NCBI RefSeq assembly: GCF_013166605.1
Contig: NZ_JABKKF010000003.1
Location: forward strand, 62,001 to 126,000
Direction of reading: 5' to 3'
Source of the DNA: Xylanibacter muris
GTDB lineage: Bacteria > Bacteroidota > Bacteroidia > Bacteroidales > Bacteroidaceae
Length of the DNA stretch: 64,000 bases
Position 1 is the first letter of the stretch. Every line of letters starts with the position of its first letter. Both the position numbers and the translations under genes were made by a program. Below are positions 43,252 to 52,631 of this stretch, piece by piece. The notes beneath the pieces were generated by a model, which was given only the letters and a program-made list of their open reading frames with translations, was not told the origin of the DNA and searched no databases.

Positions 43252-44871
43252 CTACTTCAGATATTCGGCCAGCGGCGACTTGTTGGCTTTCAGTCCCTTT
43301 GCTATACTCCGGGCATTCGTCTTCGCACCGAGCAGCGATGTATGGGTATGATCGCGATTGTAATACTTCATGGCTTTCTCCTTGCTGCCACACTTCTTGT
43401 CGAGATAGTCGGCTGTAATATTATGCAGGTCGAGAAATTCCACACCGGTCTGCTCGGCCACCTCACGATACCACTTTCCGTATGAGTCGTTGCGACGCTC
43501 TATTTTTCCCTTAGGCCATTCGTTGCGCGGAGTGAGCGACACAAGTATCGGTGTTGCACCCTTTTCCCTTACGTCCTGTATGAACTTTTTCAGATACCAT
43601 CCAAAGGTATATACAAGTTCGTATGTTCCGCCCTTTTCCATCTTGTATACATGGGTGGAGTCCGATGTTCCCCGAATTGTTCCGCGCATACGGTCTTTAT
43701 CTATAGGACCTATATCGTTATGTCCGAACTGTATCAACACGAAGTCGCCCGGCTTCAGACTGTTGTACACCTGATCCCATCGTCCCTCGTTAAAATATGT
43801 GCGTGTAGAGCGTCCGGCTTTCGCACAATTCACGCATGTTATCTTTTTCTTGTCAAACACGGTATACGCCTGTGAGCCCCATCCCCACATTCCATCTTTG
43901 TCCTTATCCTCGTTCTTCACCGTGGAGTCGCCCGTGATAAACACCACCGGCTTGCCTTCCTCGCGATTCACGTCCACCGTAGGCAGCGTCATGTCGTTCA
44001 TCATCGCCTTAAGCTGTGCCAGCTTCGGATCGTTGCTTGCCGCTATCCCCTCAGCCGCCGAGCGGGCATTCATTTCCGCACCGAAACGGCTTGTGTGTAT
44101 ATGGTCTTTATAGAAATGGTAGCTTTCCTTCCATTTGCCATACATGTCGAGCTTTGCGCCAGATATCTCGTTGAGGTCCACGTATGGCACATTTTCCTCA
44201 GCAGCCACCTGCTCGAGCCATTTGCCGTGAGGCTTGCGCACAATCTTTCCATCGTCACCGTATGCGTCGCGCGGAGTGAGCGACATCAGTATAGGATTGC
44301 CTCCGGCCTTACGTATGTCCTCTATATATTTGCGCATGTATCCTCCGTATGTGTACACAGTCTCCTTCACTCCGGTCTCCTTTATAGTCACGTTCATGCT
44401 GTCGCGCCCGGCTCCGGGAATCGTTGCCCTTGCACGTCCGCTGTCATACGGACCGTTATCGTTGTGGCCTATTGACACTATCACCCAGTCGCCCTTGCGG
44501 ATGGCCTTACGGATATCCGGCCACAGTACATTATAGAACGTGCGGCTGCTCATTCCTCCAAGAGCCTGGTTTTCAACCGTTATCTTGTTGCTGTCGAAAT
44601 ATTTGTGCTCGAAGAATCCCCATCCCCACTGTCCGTTGTTGCCGTTACCGAGAGTCCCGTTTCTCATTGTAGAGTTGCCTATAAGGAACAACACAGGGTT
44701 GTTTCCCTTACGGCTCGAGCCGGGCTTTGGCCTTGCCATCAAGGCCTTGTTTATACTGTCCGGAGTGTTGTCCACAACCTTGTTAACATCTTCGACCGGT
44801 TTCAAGCCTTGTCCGAAAGTAAAGGTTGCCGATGCTCCCAGAATCGAGATAGTAGTAAGTAGCTTTTTCAT
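43252..44871 (-). CDS. Two-lobed rhamnogalacturonan acetylesterase (CE12-like SGNH)
   Basis: A 539-residue secreted protein (signal peptide KLLTTISILGASATFTFG) with two tandem SGNH esterase domains. The first has FLIGNSTMRNG, SIGHNDNGP and DHIHTSRFGAEMNA; the second FITGDSTVKN, QFGHNDIGP and DHTHTSLLGAKTNA. Both keep the Ser, the Gly/Asn oxyanion residues and the D-x-x-H pair, so both lobes should be active. In block I the first lobe has GNS in place of GDS. CE12 enzymes remove acetyl groups from rhamnogalacturonan, matching the PL11 lyase and beta-helix protein elsewhere in the window. Confidence 0.9.
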   Translation of the reverse strand: MKKLLTTISILGASATFTFGQGLKPVEDVNKVVDNTPDSINKALMARPKPGSSRKGNNPVLFLIGNSTMRNGTLGNGNNGQWGWGFFEHKYFDSNKITVENQALGGMSSRTFYNVLWPDIRKAIRKGDWVIVSIGHNDNGPYDSGRARATIPGAGRDSMNVTIKETGVKETVYTYGGYMRKYIEDIRKAGGNPILMSLTPRDAYGDDGKIVRKPHGKWLEQVAAEENVPYVDLNEISGAKLDMYGKWKESYHFYKDHIHTSRFGAEMNARSAAEGIAASNDPKLAQLKAMMNDMTLPTVDVNREEGKPVVFITGDSTVKNEDKDKDGMWGWGSQAYTVFDKKKITCVNCAKAGRSTRTYFNEGRWDQVYNSLKPGDFVLIQFGHNDIGPIDKDRMRGTIRGTSDSTHVYKMEKGGTYELVYTFGWYLKKFIQDVREKGATPILVSLTPRNEWPKGKIERRNDSYGKWYREVAEQTGVEFLDLHNITADYLDKKCGSKEKAMKYYNRDHTHTSLLGAKTNARSIAKGLKANKSPLAEYLK

Positions 44872-44912
44872 TATCTGTTATTTATATTGTTTTTGTTTTC
44901 CAATCTATCCTG

Positions 44913-44920
44913 CAAAGGTA
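44913..44920 (-). promoter_or_regulatory. -7 box of the acetylesterase gene
   Basis: TACCTTTG on the minus strand fits TAnnTTTG and lies 42 bases upstream of the start codon at 44871. No clear -33 box is visible. Confidence 0.45.
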
Positions 44921-45060
44921 TATAAAAAATCGCGATTTTATACGCCCGGAGAATAAGAAAGTCAAGACCGTGACTATCTTTGTGGGTAAAAAGAGGTCTG
45001 TGGGTTTCCCCCTGCCTCGAATAGAGTTAATAACGGGCTTTGTGTCCCAATAAAAAACCC

Positions 45061-45342
45061 ATGAAAAGAACAGTCTGCGGTCTTGACGTGCACAAAGATA
45101 GTGTTTTTTGCTGTATTTTATGCGCTGACGGACGAAAAATTCAACACAAATTCGGTGTTTTGACCGAAGAACCGGTCACGCTCCGCGATTTGATGGAGTC
45201 GGAAGGCATTGAGGAATGCGCCATGGAGAGCACAGGCATCTACCGGATGCCTATATGGCGGGTACTGGAGAAGACCGTCAAGCTACATCTGGCATTGTCT
45301 TTATGGTTGTTAAGTCGACTTTACAATAAACAACCTGTTTGA
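45061..45342 (+). pseudogene. IS110-family transposase, N-terminal remnant
   Basis: From the ATG at 45061 the frame starts MKRTVCGLDVHKDSVFCCIL, with the first Asp of the DEDD RuvC-like domain, and later MESTGIYRMPIWRVLE, both typical of IS110/IS116/IS902 transposases. Similarity is lost at about 45290 (KLHLAL) and the frame closes at 45342. Full transposases are 330-420 residues, so three quarters are gone. The 120 bases upstream may be the left end of the element, which in IS110 relatives can encode a bridge RNA. Confidence 0.75.
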
Positions 45343-45393
45343 AAGTTGGAAACAGCCATTTTACGGTGTACCAGAGGGGTTGCGGACTTCTTA

Positions 45394-48300
45394 TCACTTT
45401 CTCAGGCGCACGAATATCGGCAAAGCAAACTGTATGACGATGACGGAAAAAAGAAGGCCTCCTGTCACACCGGTTGCAAACGATAACCAAAACGGTTCCT
45501 TGCCGCCATCGAAGAAAAACGGAACAAGCCCAATTACAGTAGACGAGATCGTAAGCAGCACGGGAATGATTTTGTGATTATATGCCTTCACGTATATCCT
45601 CGCATCCGAAACGCGTCTGCCAGACATACGCGTCTTGAATATGCTGTATTCGTTAAGTATGTATATGGCTGAGTTTACTACTATTCCGGCAAGCATCACC
45701 ATTGAAGCAAGACCTCCCGTGCCGAAAGGCACCCCGGAAATGGCGAATGTAAGGAACAGCCCGATGAACGACACCGGAATGGTGAAGATTATTGTCAGCG
45801 GCATGCACAGTGACTCAAACAATATGGCACAGATAAAGAATACCACCACAACCACAATGCCGATCACCCAGTATGGGGCTTCCTTGTCGCTCTTACCTTT
45901 GTATACAGGATTGACACAACGATAGCCCATAGGAAGCATTCCGTTGAAATGGTCAACAACATCTTTCATGAAATCAGACACGTAGACATACGAACCGAGC
46001 ACATTAAACTCTACTGACAGGATATACTCTTGGTTGCGCTTCGGAATACAGTTCTTTGCTTCCCTGCGACTCACATCAGCAATGTCGGACACTTTTATAT
46101 CACGGTCATCGACCGAGGTTCTGTCGGCCGAAACGGAAAGATGTCCGCCAGTTCTTATATATGAATTGTCTATCTGCCATTTGTCAAACATGTCAGTCTG
46201 TACGGATTTCAACACCACATCTGTCTTGCCGGCACCATTGTCATACACTCCCACTTCGAGCGTGGTTATCAGATTTGCCAGCGATGAGTGTAAATCCGTA
46301 GCACCTATACCGTAAAGCGCCATCCGTTCATGGTCATAGCGCATATACAGCTCATCAGCCTCATGATTTCTGTCGGGCACACGCACCACCACATCGCGCG
46401 TCCTCGGATTCGCCCCTATATATCTGGCAATTTCTTCGGCATATCTGTTCACACAATCATAGTTGTATCCCGTTATCCAAATACAGTTGCTGCGGTGCTG
46501 CAAATTCAGCGAATTACTAAATCCCATGCGGCTTACACCATAGGTACTCCAGTCCGAACCGCCTATACCTATAAGTTTTCCTATCACCTTCTGCTCTATA
46601 ATATATGGAAGCGATGTGGCAAGACAACTATCTGTAAAATCCACGTTAATGTATGCACCGCGTCCATCGATACGTGTGGTAAAGCATTTTATCCCCTCGC
46701 AACTCTTCAGATAATCCTCAACCATCACCACCTTGCGGTTAAGCTCGAGAGCCGTTCCGCCCAACGGAAGCTCACCGCGTATGACAAGACTCAGTTCTTG
46801 TTCGTCCACCTCGTTTGTTCGTCCATTGATATTATCTGCAAACCAGTCCAATGCCACACCGAACATCACCGCCATCAGCGCAAACGCTATCCATTTACGT
46901 CGCTGTGTCATCCTTACATACCAAAAGTACATACGGCTGAGCACGGCTATGCACCGCACGCGATGTATTCTACAGTGTGACGTGCTGTCATAATGCAGTG
47001 CCCCAATGAGAGCAGGCACGAATATCAGGGCGACTATCAGCGACACAGCCAGATTGATACTTATAATGCGGGCAAAGTCGTAAAGATCGCGTTGCCATTC
47101 CTCGGGGAGAAACCACACAGAAACGAGCGAACCCACAGTGGTGAGCATCGCGGCGAGAATGGCAAGAAAGGCTTTTCTATCGCGATAGTAGGAATAGTGG
47201 TCAGTCATCACTATCGTGGAGTCTATTATCAGGCTCATCGACACAGCCATGCCGGCCATGGAAAACACATGAAGCTTAAGTCCTAAAAACCAGTATATTA
47301 TTATTGCAAACAGGATATTCAATGCCAGTGTGGAGACTATGATGAAAAGATATTTCCATTCGCGACGTGTAATCCACACAAATAGCAGCAATACGGCAAG
47401 AGACAGCAACGAGCGGTTCACAAGTTTTCCCACCTCAACACGTTCTTCCTCTGCCGCATCATGGGCCAAAGTGAGATACATGCCGGCAGGCAGTATCGTG
47501 GATATGCGGTCCACCTCACGCTGTATGTATGACGACAGGCTTATGGCATTGGCATCACCAGCAACATCAACACTAATATTCACAGTATTAAGGCCGTTTA
47601 TGCGGTAATATCTGTCGGGGGCGCGTTTTTTCTCCGTCTGTGTCACAAGACTGTTTAGGTATATCACATCGCCACCTGGAGTAGTCACGGGTATATCGGC
47701 TATACTCACACCACCAGAAGTGACAATAAGCGTATGACGAGTATCGTCGCCTGTAGTCACATCACCCACAATATCCTCACGCCCGGTGAAGTTTCTAACG
47801 GCATCCGCAATATCCGCTGAAGTGATACCATAACCGGCAAGCACCAACGGATCGTAAGAAAGTTCCATGTAGTGACGTGAGCCGCCCGACAACGATACAT
47901 TCTCCACACCGCCTATCTGCCTCACACGCCCTATAAAACCATTCTCAAGACATTCGGAAATCTCTTCTTCCGGCATGTCTGCATTCACATAATATGTAAG
48001 AAGTGTCAGACGCTCATTGCGTCCGTCACTACCATTCACCACCTCACCGCCCGACAACGACGGATAGTCTGTTCCTTCGGGCAGACGTGAATATATCCGA
48101 CGCAAAAGCGACGACATCTCAAAACGTGCCGCAGTCACATCGGCCGTCTTCTTCATCTGCACCCGTATCCGGCATCGGCCGAAAAAAGATTCGGAAGTGA
48201 CACTCTCCACCCCTTTGACACCGGAGAGAATACCCTCAATAACTGATGTGACACTGTTTTCCATAACTTTTGCCGACGCGCCTTTACGACTGCATGTCAC

Positions 48301-48438
48301 AGTAAGCGTCTTCCCCTGCTCAGGCGGCGGCTTCACTCCCACATCGAGACGCGGTATGAGCGCAATGCCAATGATCATGATTACCACCATGGTCATACAC
48401 ACCGTGAAATTAGAGAGAGACTTCATGATTTTTCCCAT
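45394..48438 (-). CDS. RND efflux permease (second of the pair)
   Basis: A 1014-residue inner-membrane proton-driven pump subunit. It has the RND layout: one N-terminal helix, a large periplasmic loop, six helices near the middle, a second loop and five more helices. In TM4 the usual Asp pair of AcrB appears as IIDSTIV, with only one Asp. Its start overlaps the stop of the upstream RND gene as TAATG. The two permeases are distant relatives, so a hetero-trimer of the MdtBC kind is possible. The substrates are unknown. Confidence 0.92.
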   Translation of the reverse strand: MGKIMKSLSNFTVCMTMVVIMIIGIALIPRLDVGVKPPPEQGKTLTVTCSRKGASAKVMENSVTSVIEGILSGVKGVESVTSESFFGRCRIRVQMKKTADVTAARFEMSSLLRRIYSRLPEGTDYPSLSGGEVVNGSDGRNERLTLLTYYVNADMPEEEISECLENGFIGRVRQIGGVENVSLSGGSRHYMELSYDPLVLAGYGITSADIADAVRNFTGREDIVGDVTTGDDTRHTLIVTSGGVSIADIPVTTPGGDVIYLNSLVTQTEKKRAPDRYYRINGLNTVNISVDVAGDANAISLSSYIQREVDRISTILPAGMYLTLAHDAAEEERVEVGKLVNRSLLSLAVLLLFVWITRREWKYLFIIVSTLALNILFAIIIYWFLGLKLHVFSMAGMAVSMSLIIDSTIVMTDHYSYYRDRKAFLAILAAMLTTVGSLVSVWFLPEEWQRDLYDFARIISINLAVSLIVALIFVPALIGALHYDSTSHCRIHRVRCIAVLSRMYFWYVRMTQRRKWIAFALMAVMFGVALDWFADNINGRTNEVDEQELSLVIRGELPLGGTALELNRKVVMVEDYLKSCEGIKCFTTRIDGRGAYINVDFTDSCLATSLPYIIEQKVIGKLIGIGGSDWSTYGVSRMGFSNSLNLQHRSNCIWITGYNYDCVNRYAEEIARYIGANPRTRDVVVRVPDRNHEADELYMRYDHERMALYGIGATDLHSSLANLITTLEVGVYDNGAGKTDVVLKSVQTDMFDKWQIDNSYIRTGGHLSVSADRTSVDDRDIKVSDIADVSRREAKNCIPKRNQEYILSVEFNVLGSYVYVSDFMKDVVDHFNGMLPMGYRCVNPVYKGKSDKEAPYWVIGIVVVVVFFICAILFESLCMPLTIIFTIPVSFIGLFLTFAISGVPFGTGGLASMVMLAGIVVNSAIYILNEYSIFKTRMSGRRVSDARIYVKAYNHKIIPVLLTISSTVIGLVPFFFDGGKEPFWLSFATGVTGGLLFSVIVIQFALPIFVRLRK

Positions 48439-51400
48439 TACTTGGTTTCATACTGCCATGACTCCATATCGCCACGGCTCTCAGACTTGATTCCGTGTCG
48501 CCCGTAAATGACATAATAAAGCATCGGCACGAAAAACAGCGAGACCATCGTACCCACAATCATTCCAATGATGATAGTAAACGACAGCGGATACTGAAGG
48601 TCGGAGCCCATGTCTCCGCGGGAGAGAAACGGCATAACACCAAACACGGTTGTGGCAGATGTCATCACTATAGGACGCAGACGTTCCTTGCCCGCTGCAA
48701 CCACGGCACGAAGCACACCCATGCCTTCGCCCACATGACGGTTCACCGTGTCTATCTTAAGAATGGAATCATTGATCACAATACCGCTCATCACCACAAT
48801 GCCTATCATCGACATAAGATTGAGCGAAATACCGAAACACCACAACAAAGCCAATACGAAAAAGCAGTTGACAACCATTTCGGAAAGAATTATCAACGGC
48901 TGTACCAGACTTTCAAACTGTGCGGCAAGAATAAAGAACAATAATGCCAAAGCCACGGCAAGCACAACAGACAGCTCGCCTATAAGCTCACGGCCCGTAA
49001 AATATCCTCCGCCATAATCGGCCCTGAGTGCAATGCCGGCATGCTGGAGACTGTCGGTATATTTCATTACCCGCTCAATGTCGGCATGGCTTCCATTCAT
49101 ACAAACGGGATAATACTCACCGGATGATGAGGCATAAAGACGCTTATAGTCTTTCACCACAGAGTCTGTGACAAGATAACTCACCGGCACGTCAACACCT
49201 TTTGCACTTCTCACAACCGACTGCATTATGCGACTCCGGTCGGCCTTGCCGACACCGATTATTACCGGCATGGATTTCTCACCATAGCTTATTTCCATAC
49301 GCCTGTTGACACCTGTCAGCTCCTGCAAATGCGAAAACAACGAACGATATGAAACTCCATAAAAAGCCATCCTCACCACATCTGCACGGCAAAGAATATT
49401 GTTGTCGAGTTCGGGCTTGGGGATATGAATCCCGGGGAATCTCTGTTGAAGACTGTCGGTAAACGCCACTGCACAGGAAACCTCCGGCCGCCCCCCGTCA
49501 TCACTTCTCATGCGCAGCTCAAGATCGTGTTCGGATGTGTTGAGAATCATATCAAACGGATTGCCAACCGGCTCAAAAGCCACTGTGGCACGTCCGAAGG
49601 CAGAATCACAATAACTGACAATCCTACGCTTGGCGGCAGCAAGCTTGTCTACGCTTCCGCAATACATATAACCAAGTGCCTCGGCGCCGGTGATGTTTCG
49701 CGTATGTGACAGCACGAAGCTTTGTGTTCCGGTCATTGTAGACGAGGTCTCGCTATATTCTTTCACAGCCGCCATCAACTCGCTTATCCTCTTGTCGCTC
49801 TCCTGCTCACTTATACCTTCGTTCCAGATCACAACCACCTGGGTGTCTGTATATGACAGCTCGGGCATCCTCTGCTTGTCTATAAGCATATAGAACAGCA
49901 CGCTGCCGGGAATGGAAAGCGCAAAAAACACAAGGAAAAGACGCGTATGACGCATCACGAAAAAGAAGGCTTTCTCATACCACATCCACATGATACGGTC
50001 CATAAGATTACTTTCTACACAGGACATCCTCCACCTTCTGTGGCGAACACGGAACAATCCATAGAATGTCACAGGCACCACAATCACAGCCACAGCCAGT
50101 GAAGCGAACAGAGACACGCTGATGCCAACAGACATGTCGAAGAACAATTCTCCGGCTATTCCACTGATGAATATCAACGGGACAAACACCGAACACGTGG
50201 TAAGCACCGAGCACAACATCGGTGTGAATACTTCTCCCGCCCCATGGCATACGGCATCTTCAAGACCGTTGCCGCGCTGAAGTTTCTGTATGATATTATC
50301 AGTCACGATTATGGCATTGTCCACAATCATTCCCACACCGAGTATAAGCCCTGATATAGAAATGACATTCAGCGATACTCCCATCACATAAAACATCAAC
50401 AGCGTGATGATAAGAGACAGAGGAATTGTGAGCGCAACGATGAGCGACAGACGGCCGTTGCGCAGAAAAACAAACAACACTATGCAAGTGAGAATACACG
50501 CAACCAGAAGATTGCTTTCAAGATTTGAAAAGGAATAGGAAAGCAACCGGGTCTGGTCGCGGGTGATGGAAAACTCGGTATCGGGGTAATTCTTCTTCAG
50601 ATCATCAACAGTAGCATCAACGGCCTCTTTCAACTCCGACATCCTGGCATCACTATGCTTTATCACTGCCATAGTAATGGCATTATTGCCATTGTGGCGA
50701 ACCCATCCATTTCTCACCCCATCCTTCTGCTCTATGCGGCAGATATCCGAAAGTTTCATCAGGCGTCCCTCGTGGGTGATACAAATGCCGGCAATGTCAT
50801 CACGTACAAGCAACTGCGAGTCAAAATGTATATTATATCTGTACCGGCCGTCTATCACAGACAGCGCACCCACAGTTATGTTATTGTCACTGAGAACTTT
50901 CTCTATATTGTCTGTGGTAATACCCATAGAATGCATCTTATCGTAATCGGGAATGATTACTATCTCACGTCCCACTGTACCACTTATATCCACCATAGCA
51001 ACCTGCGGCAGTTGCTCTATGCGCTTACGCACCACATTGGCAGCGAAATCACTGAGTTCCATAAAGCGCCGCATATCTGTCGCACCATCCTTAAGCGTTA
51101 TCTCGAGAAAGAACGCTGGAATGTCTAACACACTGGACTTCATTACCTTCGGACGTTCGAAATCCTTGGGCAAGGCCCCCATAGCCATGTCTATTTTCTC
51201 ATTCACTTCGATAAGAATCAGGTCAATGTTGCTTCCAGGAACGAACGCCAGCTTTATCATACCGGCATCCATACGCGCTTCCGTCTGGATATCTTTCAAT
51301 CCCGTCACCTGCGAGAGCCTCGACCTAAGCAGACGCATGGCATCCCTGTCTATCTGCTTTGCCGAAGCCCCTCTGCAACTTATCTGCACCGTTATTCCAG

Positions 51401-51524
51401 GAACATCCACATCAGGGAGCAAAGAAACAGGAATCTTCGTTACCGCCAGCATGCCGAGCACCGCAATGGCAACGACAATCATTCCCACCGCCACCGGCCG
51501 TTTTATTATATATCTTATAGCCAT
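48438..51524 (-). CDS. RND efflux permease (first of the pair)
   Basis: A 1028-residue RND pump subunit. It starts with a hydrophobic helix and IKRPVAVGMIVVAIAVLGML, then SLLPDVDVPGITVQ typical of the HAE family. The TM4 proton site reads GMIVDNAIIVTDN: one Asp is kept and the second is Asn. The gene lies 3 bases after the adaptor gene and its stop codon overlaps the next permease start. It forms a tripartite system with the adaptor and TolC-like protein of the same operon. Confidence 0.93.
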   Translation of the reverse strand: MAIRYIIKRPVAVGMIVVAIAVLGMLAVTKIPVSLLPDVDVPGITVQISCRGASAKQIDRDAMRLLRSRLSQVTGLKDIQTEARMDAGMIKLAFVPGSNIDLILIEVNEKIDMAMGALPKDFERPKVMKSSVLDIPAFFLEITLKDGATDMRRFMELSDFAANVVRKRIEQLPQVAMVDISGTVGREIVIIPDYDKMHSMGITTDNIEKVLSDNNITVGALSVIDGRYRYNIHFDSQLLVRDDIAGICITHEGRLMKLSDICRIEQKDGVRNGWVRHNGNNAITMAVIKHSDARMSELKEAVDATVDDLKKNYPDTEFSITRDQTRLLSYSFSNLESNLLVACILTCIVLFVFLRNGRLSLIVALTIPLSLIITLLMFYVMGVSLNVISISGLILGVGMIVDNAIIVTDNIIQKLQRGNGLEDAVCHGAGEVFTPMLCSVLTTCSVFVPLIFISGIAGELFFDMSVGISVSLFASLAVAVIVVPVTFYGLFRVRHRRWRMSCVESNLMDRIMWMWYEKAFFFVMRHTRLFLVFFALSIPGSVLFYMLIDKQRMPELSYTDTQVVVIWNEGISEQESDKRISELMAAVKEYSETSSTMTGTQSFVLSHTRNITGAEALGYMYCGSVDKLAAAKRRIVSYCDSAFGRATVAFEPVGNPFDMILNTSEHDLELRMRSDDGGRPEVSCAVAFTDSLQQRFPGIHIPKPELDNNILCRADVVRMAFYGVSYRSLFSHLQELTGVNRRMEISYGEKSMPVIIGVGKADRSRIMQSVVRSAKGVDVPVSYLVTDSVVKDYKRLYASSSGEYYPVCMNGSHADIERVMKYTDSLQHAGIALRADYGGGYFTGRELIGELSVVLAVALALLFFILAAQFESLVQPLIILSEMVVNCFFVLALLWCFGISLNLMSMIGIVVMSGIVINDSILKIDTVNRHVGEGMGVLRAVVAAGKERLRPIVMTSATTVFGVMPFLSRGDMGSDLQYPLSFTIIIGMIVGTMVSLFFVPMLYYVIYGRHGIKSESRGDMESWQYETK

Positions 51525-51527
51525 ATA

Positions 51528-52631
51528 TCAACGATTGCCGTTTCTGTTTTTTATCCTCACGACCGTACCATCAGCCAGATTTTGGTTCTCGGAAATTATC
51601 ACGGCCTCACCGTCGCTTAGCTTCGTTTCCTTTGCCTTGCAGCCTGTTATAGCATAGTGCGTAAGATTTGAATACTCTATATCAACGTATGTCCATACCG
51701 CCTGCGAGTCCTCCACCTCGAATATCACATAATAGCCGTCGCGCTCCACCACAGCCTGCTTAGGTACGACAAATCTTCCCGGAACGCTTTTTTCCACTAT
51801 CACCCTCACATTCAATCCGTCTATCAGCAGAGGATCTGTATTGCGTATTCCGGCACGCACCTTAACCATGCCTTTTTCATCTACCGTAGGATTTATCTGG
51901 GTTATCTTTCCTTCAAACACTTTGTTGTCGTCAATAAACGGTATCACCTTCACCCTCTGTCCCATGGCCAACGACGGCAGTTCGGCCTCAAGCACGGAAA
52001 ACTCCACATTAAAATATAAGTCATCTATAAGCTTGCCGAATTTTCCTGCCGCCTGATAGGGCTGGCACTCGATATCGGCTACACGCCCTGCAAACGGTGC
52101 ACGCAACTCACAATATTCAAGAGCCTTGCGGGCCTCGGCAAGTTGGTACTCGGCAGAGAAATATCCCGATGTTATCTTGGCACGTCTCATCACATCATCG
52201 GGAACGTTGCTTCCTATACCGTCGTATCCCATACTTATAAGCTTATCGGCCAACGATACGCCAGCACGCTCCAGTTCTTTCTCGTATTTCATTACCTGAA
52301 GCCGTTTATCGTCCTTATCGGTTACAGCGAGCAACTGCCCTTTACCCACACGGCTGCCGTTGTGTACATATATTTCTGTAACTACCCCCTGTCCACGAAA
52401 TGTTATCTCGCTACGAGCTTTTGCCTGCAGCCTGCCGTTGCACACTAACTGCACATTGAAAGGCATGCGCCTAAGCATCATCGTATCCACTGTCGTAACA
52501 GCGGTTGCGACTGCCGGTTTGTCCATTTCACGCTTGGTTTCATTGCTGCTGCAAGATGCAAGCAACATTGTAATTATCATATACAAAATACAGCTGTTCT
52601 TATATAAATATAAAAAACGGAATCTATTCAT
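51528..52631 (-). CDS. Periplasmic adaptor (membrane-fusion lipoprotein) of the RND pump
   Basis: A 367-residue HlyD/AcrA-like adaptor. The N-terminus has a hydrophobic stretch ending MLLASCSSN, a lipobox, so it is probably a lipoprotein. GQGVVTEIYVHNGSRVGKGQLLAVTD is the first half of the lipoyl domain, followed by a short helical hairpin, then FAGRVADIECQPYQAAG as the second half and a beta-barrel. The start overlaps the end of the TolC gene by 8 bases. It links the permeases to the outer-membrane channel. Confidence 0.93.
   Translation of the reverse strand: MNRFRFLYLYKNSCILYMIITMLLASCSSNETKREMDKPAVATAVTTVDTMMLRRMPFNVQLVCNGRLQAKARSEITFRGQGVVTEIYVHNGSRVGKGQLLAVTDKDDKRLQVMKYEKELERAGVSLADKLISMGYDGIGSNVPDDVMRRAKITSGYFSAEYQLAEARKALEYCELRAPFAGRVADIECQPYQAAGKFGKLIDDLYFNVEFSVLEAELPSLAMGQRVKVIPFIDDNKVFEGKITQINPTVDEKGMVKVRAGIRNTDPLLIDGLNVRVIVEKSVPGRFVVPKQAVVERDGYYVIFEVEDSQAVWTYVDIEYSNLTHYAITGCKAKETKLSDGEAVIISENQNLADGTVVRIKNRNGNR

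Noticed and set aside
45040..45342. IS110 gene starting at TTG 45040
   Set aside because: The ATG at 45061 directly precedes the family start MKRTVCGLD; the TTG adds unrelated residues.
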